The position numbers were made by a program, and so were the translations under genes. Shown piece after piece: positions 59,392-64,000 of a stretch of DNA of 64,000 nt. Source of the DNA: Thauera aromatica K172 (GTDB lineage Bacteria > Pseudomonadota > Gammaproteobacteria > Burkholderiales > Rhodocyclaceae); assembly GCF_003030465.1 (NCBI RefSeq), contig NZ_CP028339.1:868001-932000 (forward strand), in the 5' to 3' direction. Position 1 is the stretch's first letter; the number at the start of each line of letters is the position of its first letter. The notes under the pieces were generated by a model. That model was given only the letters and a program-made list of their open reading frames with translations, did not search any database and was not told where the DNA came from.

Positions 59392-59715
59392 ATGCGCCAG
59401 ATCAGTCCTGCCGAACTTGCCCAGCGCCTGAGCGACCCCCAGCAGGCCAAACCCTTGCTGCTCGACGTGCGCGAGCCGTGGGAGTTCGAGATCTGCCACA
59501 TCGCGGACTCGCTGCCGATGCCGATGGCCAGCGTGCCGGCGCGCTTCGGCGAGCTCGAGCGCACACGCGAAACCGTGGTCGTCTGCCATCACGGCGTGCG
59601 CAGCGCGCAGGTGTGCCGCTTCCTCGCCCACCAGGGCTTCACCCAGGTCGTCAATCTGGCCGGCGGCGTCGCCGGCTGGACGGCGCAGGTTGATCCGACG
59701 ATGGCGCGCTACTGA
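59392..59715 (+). CDS. Single-domain rhodanese
   Basis: A 107-residue rhodanese-fold protein. The active-site loop CHHGVRS carries the cysteine that would hold a persulfide; LLDVREPWEFEICHI and NLAGGVAGWT are standard flanking motifs. It resembles GlpE and is predicted to be a cytoplasmic sulfurtransferase. It starts 15 bases after pcm and is 30 bases before tolC, so it is probably co-transcribed. Its physiological sulfur acceptor is unknown. Confidence 0.92.
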   Translation: MRQISPAELAQRLSDPQQAKPLLLDVREPWEFEICHIADSLPMPMASVPARFGELERTRETVVVCHHGVRSAQVCRFLAHQGFTQVVNLAGGVAGWTAQVDPTMARY

Positions 59716-59745
59716 AGAAGGCGGCCCAAAACCGTGGAGAGTGCG

Positions 59746-61071
59746 ATGAAGCGAATCGTGGCCGTTTCGGTCTATGTCTCGGCCTGCATCGCAGGCCTGT
59801 TTCCGAACGGCGCAGCGGCGGCCGACCTGATCGAGGTCTATCGCGATGCGCTCGCCAACGATGCGAAATTCTCCGCGGCGCGCGCCGAATTCGACGCCGG
59901 GCGGGAAAAATCGGTGCAGGGGCGCTCCGGCCTGCTGCCGCAGATCGGGCTGGCCGCGGACACGACCTGGAACGACGCCGAAACCCGCTCGGCGACGGCC
60001 GCGCCGCTGCCCGCGCGCAGCTACAACAGCAACGGTTATCGGGTGCAGCTGACCCAGCCGCTGCTGCGCTGGCAGAACTGGGTCCAGTTCAAGCAGGGCG
60101 AATTGCAGAGCGCGCTGGCCGAGACCCGCTTCGGCACCGCGCGTCAGGAGCTCGTGCTGCGCGTGGCCGACGCCTACTTCGAAGTCCTCAATGCCCAGGA
60201 CACGCTCGCCGCGGTCGGCCAGTTGCGCACCGCCGCCGCCGAGCAGCTCGAACTGGCGAAGACCAGCTTCGAAGTCGGCACCGTCACCATCACCGACGTG
60301 CATGAGGCGCAGTCGCGCTTCGACCTGGCTTCGGCGCAGGAAATCGCCGCGCAGAACCAGCTCGAAGTTGCCCGCCACAGCCTGGCGCAGATCATCGGCA
60401 AGGACCCCGAGGCGCTCGCCGGTCTGCGCGAAGGCGTCCACCTCCAGCGCCCGCAGCCCGACCGCATCGTCGACTGGGTCGCTGCCGCCGAGACCGGCAG
60501 CCTCGGCGTGCAGGCCCAGCAGCTCACGCGCGAGATCGCCGCGCGCGAAGTCGAGCGCGCCCGCGCCGGCCACCTGCCGACGCTGGACCTGGTCGCCACC
60601 CACGGCGTCAGCAACCGCCCGCAGGCTTCGATCGAGCGCTCCGAAGCCACCACCGTCGGCCTTCAGCTCAACCTCCCGCTGTATGCCGGCGGGCGCGTGT
60701 CTTCGCTCTCCCGCGAAGCCGCCGCGCTGCGCGTCAAGGCCGACGCCGAACTCGAGGACGCCCGCCGCAGCGCCGCGCTCGCGGCCCGCGAATCGTGGCT
60801 GGGGCTGACCAGCGGCATGGCGCAGGTGAAGGCGCTCGAAGCCGCGCGCGTCTCCTCCGCTTCCGCGCTCGAAGCCAACAAGCTCGGCTACGAAGTCGGG
60901 GTGCGCATCAACATCGACGTCCTCAACGCCCAGACCCAGCTTGCCGACACCTTGCAGCGGCTCTCCCGCGCCCGCTACGACACCCTGCTCGCCCAGCTGC
61001 GGCTGAAGGCCGCGGCGGGCACCCTGGGCGAGGACGACGTGGCCGCGATCAACGCCCTGCTCGCACCCTGA
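59746..61071 (+). CDS. tolC: TolC-family outer membrane efflux channel
   Basis: A 441-residue outer membrane exit duct. A signal peptide ends at about residue 26 (GAAAADL). Two OEP repeats follow (about 30-220 and 240-435), with coiled-coil-rich sequence and the conserved RRSAALAARESWLGL and GVRINIDVLNAQTQLAD segments. The ATG at 59746 follows GGAGAG; a GTG four codons earlier overlaps that site. As a general exit channel it could serve the MacAB-like exporter at 42-46.6 kb. It is convergent with waaA. Confidence 0.93.
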   Translation: MKRIVAVSVYVSACIAGLFPNGAAAADLIEVYRDALANDAKFSAARAEFDAGREKSVQGRSGLLPQIGLAADTTWNDAETRSATAAPLPARSYNSNGYRVQLTQPLLRWQNWVQFKQGELQSALAETRFGTARQELVLRVADAYFEVLNAQDTLAAVGQLRTAAAEQLELAKTSFEVGTVTITDVHEAQSRFDLASAQEIAAQNQLEVARHSLAQIIGKDPEALAGLREGVHLQRPQPDRIVDWVAAAETGSLGVQAQQLTREIAAREVERARAGHLPTLDLVATHGVSNRPQASIERSEATTVGLQLNLPLYAGGRVSSLSREAAALRVKADAELEDARRSAALAARESWLGLTSGMAQVKALEAARVSSASALEANKLGYEVGVRINIDVLNAQTQLADTLQRLSRARYDTLLAQLRLKAAAGTLGEDDVAAINALLAP

Positions 61072-61105
61072 GCGCCGCTCCGGCCCCTGAACCTTGCGCC
61101 GGCTC

Positions 61106-62407
61106 CTATGCCCGTTTTTGCGCCGGCCCCGGCGGCGAAACCCGTCCGCTCGGGTGCAGGCCTTCGAGCAGCGCCACCGTGCGCGCGGTGGCGCCCTGGT
61201 GAGTGGTGGCGAAGGCGCGCCCGGCGGCGGCGATGTGCTCCCGCCGCGCGGGGTCGGCGAGCAGCTCGACGGCCGTGCGCACGCCGGCATCGGCATCGGC
61301 GGCGCGCAGTGCGGCGCCGGCGCGCACCGCCTCTTCGGCGACCGCCATGAAGTTGAAGGTGTGCGGACCGAGGACGACGGGGGTGCCGACCGCACAGGCC
61401 TCGATCAGGTTCTGGCCGCCGAAGGGCAGCCAGCTGCCACCGATCAGCGCAACCTCGGCGCAGCCGTAGTAGGCGAACATCTCGCCCATCGAATCGCCCA
61501 GCAGCACCCGGGTATCGGCGTCGACCGGGGCTTCGGCGCTGCGCCGCTGCAGCTTCAGCCCCCGCGCGGCGGCGAGCGCGGCGACTTCATCGAAGCGCTG
61601 CGGATGGCGCGGCACCAGCAGGAGCAAGGTCGCGGTGCCGGCATGGCGGGCGAAGGCCGCCAGCAGCAGGGCCTCTTCGCCTTCGCGGGTGCTCGCCGCC
61701 AACAGCACCGGGCGCGCGCCGATGCGGGTGCGGAAGGCCTCGGCCAGCGCCAGCGCGGCGTCCGGCGGCGCGATGTCGAACTTGATGTTGCCGGTTACGG
61801 TGACCCGGCGCGCGCCGAGCTGGGTCAGGCGGGCGGCATCGGCCGCGGTCTGCGCCCCGATCGCGGTGAGCCCCTTCATCGTCAGCGCGGTGAGCGCGGG
61901 CAGGCGCGCATAGCGGCGCGCCGAGCGTTCGGACAGGCGGGCATTGGCGAGCAGCACCGGAATGTCGCGGCGGCGGCAGGCGGCGAGCAGGTTCGGCCAC
62001 AGCTCGGTTTCCATCACCACGCCGAAGACCGGGCGGAAACGGCGCAGGAAGGCATGCGCGAAGCAGCCCAGGTCGTAGGGCAGGTAGGTGCGCAGCACGC
62101 GCGACTCGCCCTTGAACAGCGCCTTCGAGGTGTCGCGCCCGGTCGGCGTCATGTGGGTCAGCACCACGGTGTGGTCCGGCCAGCGCTGCAGCAGCGCGCG
62201 CACCAGCGGCTCGGCCGCCCGCGTCTCGCCCACCGACACCGCATGCACCCAGATCACCGCCGCCGGCGCCCGTACCCGGTAGCGCCCGAAACGCTCGCCG
62301 AGGTGCCTGAGGTAGGCCGGCTGGCGCCGCGCCCGCCACAGCAGGCGCAGCAGCACAAAAGGCAGGGCGACGATCCACAGCAGGGTGTAGGGCAGGCGGG
62401 TGAGCAT
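61106..62407 (-). CDS. waaA: 3-deoxy-D-manno-octulosonic acid (Kdo) transferase
   Basis: Transfers Kdo from CMP-Kdo to lipid IVA at the inner membrane, an essential step in LPS assembly. The 433-residue GT-B enzyme has an N-terminal anchor (about residues 4-22), the acceptor domain motif WVHAVSVGETRAAEPL, METELWPNLL, and the donor domain region GGSWLPFGGQNLIEACAVGTPV. The ATG at 62407 starts at the anchor; the upstream frame is not family-like. It lies tail-to-tail with tolC and divergent from apaH across 280 bases in which I see no gene. Confidence 0.95.
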   Translation of the reverse strand: MLTRLPYTLLWIVALPFVLLRLLWRARRQPAYLRHLGERFGRYRVRAPAAVIWVHAVSVGETRAAEPLVRALLQRWPDHTVVLTHMTPTGRDTSKALFKGESRVLRTYLPYDLGCFAHAFLRRFRPVFGVVMETELWPNLLAACRRRDIPVLLANARLSERSARRYARLPALTALTMKGLTAIGAQTAADAARLTQLGARRVTVTGNIKFDIAPPDAALALAEAFRTRIGARPVLLAASTREGEEALLLAAFARHAGTATLLLLVPRHPQRFDEVAALAAARGLKLQRRSAEAPVDADTRVLLGDSMGEMFAYYGCAEVALIGGSWLPFGGQNLIEACAVGTPVVLGPHTFNFMAVAEEAVRAGAALRAADADAGVRTAVELLADPARREHIAAAGRAFATTHQGATARTVALLEGLHPSGRVSPPGPAQKRA

Positions 62408-62687
62408 CGGGGGCGGCGAGGGGACGAGCGTGCAAGTATAAGCAGTCGCTTCGGCGAAGTTCACCACCGGAGCGGAATGTGTGCGACCGCGTGCGATAAT
62501 TCGCGCTCCCGTGTATCGCTCCTCCACCTTTTTTCTCCATGCCTTCCGCTTATTTTGCTGCCGGGTCCGTTTTCGGATCCAGCTTTGCCGGGATGCCTGC
62601 CCTCGGAGATGCGGCGCTTCGGCACCCGCTCGCCGCGACCGGGGAGCGCCGGACTTTGCCTGCCGCTTGCGGGCGGGGTGACTGACG

Positions 62688-63485
62688 ATGGCCACTTACG
62701 CAATCGGCGACATCCAGGGCTGCTACGCGCCGCTGGCGCAGATGCTGGAGCGGGTGTGCTTCGACCCCGCGGCCGACCGCCTGTGGGTGGTGGGCGATCT
62801 GGTCAACCGCGGGCCGGATTCGCTGCGCGTGTTGCGCACCCTGCGCGGGCTGGGCAGCGCGGCGACGATCGTGCTCGGCAATCACGACCTCTATCTGCTG
62901 ATGGTGGCGGCTGGGTTGAAGCGGCGCCTCGGCGACGACACCCTGTTCCAGGTGCTGGAGGCGCCGGATCGCGACGAGCTGCTCGACTGGCTGGCGCGGC
63001 GGCCGCTGCTGCAGGTGGAGGGCGAATACGTGCTGGTCCACGCCGGGCTGCTGCCGCAGTGGTCGGTGGCACACGCGCAGCTGCTCGCCGACGAAGTGGG
63101 TGCGGCGCTGGCCGGGCCGCAGGCGCGCGAGTTCCTGCGGAATCTGGTCGGCGATCGGCCGGCGCGCTGGAAGGAAGGGCTGAAAGGCTGGGGCCGGCTG
63201 CGGGTGATCGTCAATGCGCTGACCCGGCTGCGCTTTTGCAGCGCCGACGGGCGCATGGACTTGAGCGCCAAAGGAGCGCCGGACAAGGCGCCGCCGGGCA
63301 CCTTGCCGTGGTTCCGGGTGCCCGGCCGGCTCAGCCGCACCCACACCGTGGTCTGCGGACACTGGTCGGCGCTGGGGTTCTATCGCGAGCCCGGCCTGAT
63401 CGCGCTCGATTCGGGCTGCGTGTGGGGCGGCAAGCTCACCGCGCTGCGCATCGAGGACGATGCGGTGTTCCAGGTGCAGGCTTAG
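62688..63485 (+). CDS. apaH: Symmetrical bis(5'-nucleosyl)-tetraphosphatase
   Basis: Hydrolyses Ap4A to two ADP. The 265-residue calcineurin-like phosphoesterase has the metal motifs GDIQGC (residues 7-12), GDLVNRGPDS and LGNHD, plus the GHWSALG motif near the C-terminus. The family may also remove Np4 caps from mRNA, as shown in E. coli. Length is close to E. coli ApaH (280). Its last 50 bases overlap the 3' end of the convergent plsC-like gene. Confidence 0.95.
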   Translation: MATYAIGDIQGCYAPLAQMLERVCFDPAADRLWVVGDLVNRGPDSLRVLRTLRGLGSAATIVLGNHDLYLLMVAAGLKRRLGDDTLFQVLEAPDRDELLDWLARRPLLQVEGEYVLVHAGLLPQWSVAHAQLLADEVGAALAGPQAREFLRNLVGDRPARWKEGLKGWGRLRVIVNALTRLRFCSADGRMDLSAKGAPDKAPPGTLPWFRVPGRLSRTHTVVCGHWSALGFYREPGLIALDSGCVWGGKLTALRIEDDAVFQVQA

Positions 63486-64000
63486 GCTCTGCGGTGCTGG
63501 CGGCGGCTGGCGCCAGGCGGCTGGCCGCGAGGACCCAGTCGCGGGCGCACTGGGCCAGGATGCGGCGGTCGATTCCGTCTGCGGTCGGGTGCGGGGGGGC
63601 GATGCGGATGCGGACGATGCTGCGGCGGGTGGCGATGATGTTGGCGACGCATTGCCCGAGGCTGAGGTCTCCGTCGTAGGCCGGGGCGCGGTTGTGGCCG
63701 CGGTCCGTGTTCAGGTAGCGCAGCGCGAGCGGCTGCACCGGGCGCCCGCAGGCGATCGCCGGCTGCAGCAGGGCGGCATGGAAGTGGAGCACTTCGGTGC
63801 CGTCGGTGGTCGTGCCTTCGGGAAAGATCGCAACGTTGCCGCCGGCCTCGAGCCGTGCAGCGGTTTCGGCGTTGACGATGCGGGCGTGGCCGCGGCTGCC
63901 GCGGCGCAGGAAGATGGTGTCGTTCTTCGCCGCGAGCCAGCCGATCAGCGGCCAGGCGCGTACTTCGGCCTTTGACACGAAGGCGGCCGGAGCGAGGGCG
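63436..64000 (-). CDS. 1-acyl-sn-glycerol-3-phosphate acyltransferase-like protein, N-terminus outside window
   Basis: The C-terminal 188 codons of a PlsC-type acyltransferase are present. FVSKAEVRAWPLIGWLAA, the FLRRGS segment and the IFPEGTTTDG motif are the later conserved blocks of the family. The catalytic HX4D block should lie just past the window edge. The enzyme would make phosphatidic acid or acylate another lipid. The 3' end overlaps apaH by 50 bases in convergent orientation; the Ala/Pro-rich tail of about 25 residues encoded in the overlap is probably dispensable. Confidence 0.85.
   Translation of the reverse strand, partial: ALAPAAFVSKAEVRAWPLIGWLAAKNDTIFLRRGSRGHARIVNAETAARLEAGGNVAIFPEGTTTDGTEVLHFHAALLQPAIACGRPVQPLALRYLNTDRGHNRAPAYDGDLSLGQCVANIIATRRSIVRIRIAPPHPTADGIDRRILAQCARDWVLAASRLAPAAASTAEPKPAPGTPHRPRCAAR

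Noticed and set aside
62408-62687. Possible small gene or leader peptide between waaA and apaH
   Set aside because: An ATG near 62540 reads a plausible-looking start but is not in frame with a stop just before apaH and has no ribosome site.

Overview
The window is about 64 kb of high-GC, gene-dense chromosomal DNA. Gene content points to a betaproteobacterium of the Rhodocyclales (Thauera, Azoarcus or Aromatoleum type): a PadB-like phenylacetyl-CoA oxidoreductase subunit, indolepyruvate:ferredoxin oxidoreductase, an aromatic-acid MFS carrier, FNR-type anaerobic promoters, the pcm-rhodanese-tolC-waaA order and a complete Mnh/Mrp antiporter. This assignment is inferred from gene content, not from a database search. 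I found no rRNA, tRNA, CRISPR array, prophage or integrase. The only mobile element is one intact IS630-family insertion.

Layout. 1-9.5 kb: end-truncated MaoC-like gene, glmU-glmS (UDP-GlcNAc synthesis), a dCACHE-type diguanylate cyclase, an orphan fdhE, a short-chain dehydrogenase, glutathione-dependent formaldehyde dehydrogenase (frmA), a 4HBT thioesterase and a second MaoC-like gene. 9.5-13.8 kb: a ChbG/HpnK-like deacetylase divergent from a GT2 / GT-C / GtrA lipid-linked sugar cassette. 13.8-19.2 kb: an aromatic-acid MFS transporter, a DUF2889 gene and the PadB-like molybdoenzyme behind a TetR-type palindrome. 19.3-27 kb: ampD, a lytic transglycosylase, pckG, maeB and a PBP7-like endopeptidase. 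27-28.1 kb: the IS630 element. 28.2-31.7 kb: iorAB behind a class-II FNR promoter and an IclR regulator. 31.9-37.9 kb: mnhA(B)CDEFG. 38-42.1 kb: a small HTH protein, a MASE1-PAS-GGDEF cyclase, an RluF-like pseudouridine synthase and a 71-residue Cys/His-rich protein behind a perfect FNR box.

42.3-50 kb is one leftward run: glnS, an MNT-HEPN pair, an Mrr-type endonuclease, then an adaptor/ATPase/two-permease MacAB-like exporter, with gaps of tens of bases or overlaps. 50-55.6 kb: crcB, an OmpA-like lipoprotein, a SWIM-SNF2 helicase and a second, different MNT-HEPN pair that has the full HepT motif. 55.7-58.6 kb: thiD-thiC under a TPP riboswitch. 58.7-64 kb: pcm, rhodanese, tolC, waaA, apaH and an end-truncated plsC-like gene.

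Functional reading. IorAB makes arylacetyl-CoA from arylpyruvates, and PadB-type enzymes oxidise phenylacetyl-CoA, so these two with the MFS carrier suggest anaerobic aromatic amino acid or arylacetate breakdown. The FNR site on iorAB supports anaerobic control. The least explained features are the orphan PadB-like enzyme, the FNR-linked Cys/His-rich protein and the nuclease/MNT-HEPN genes embedded behind glnS.
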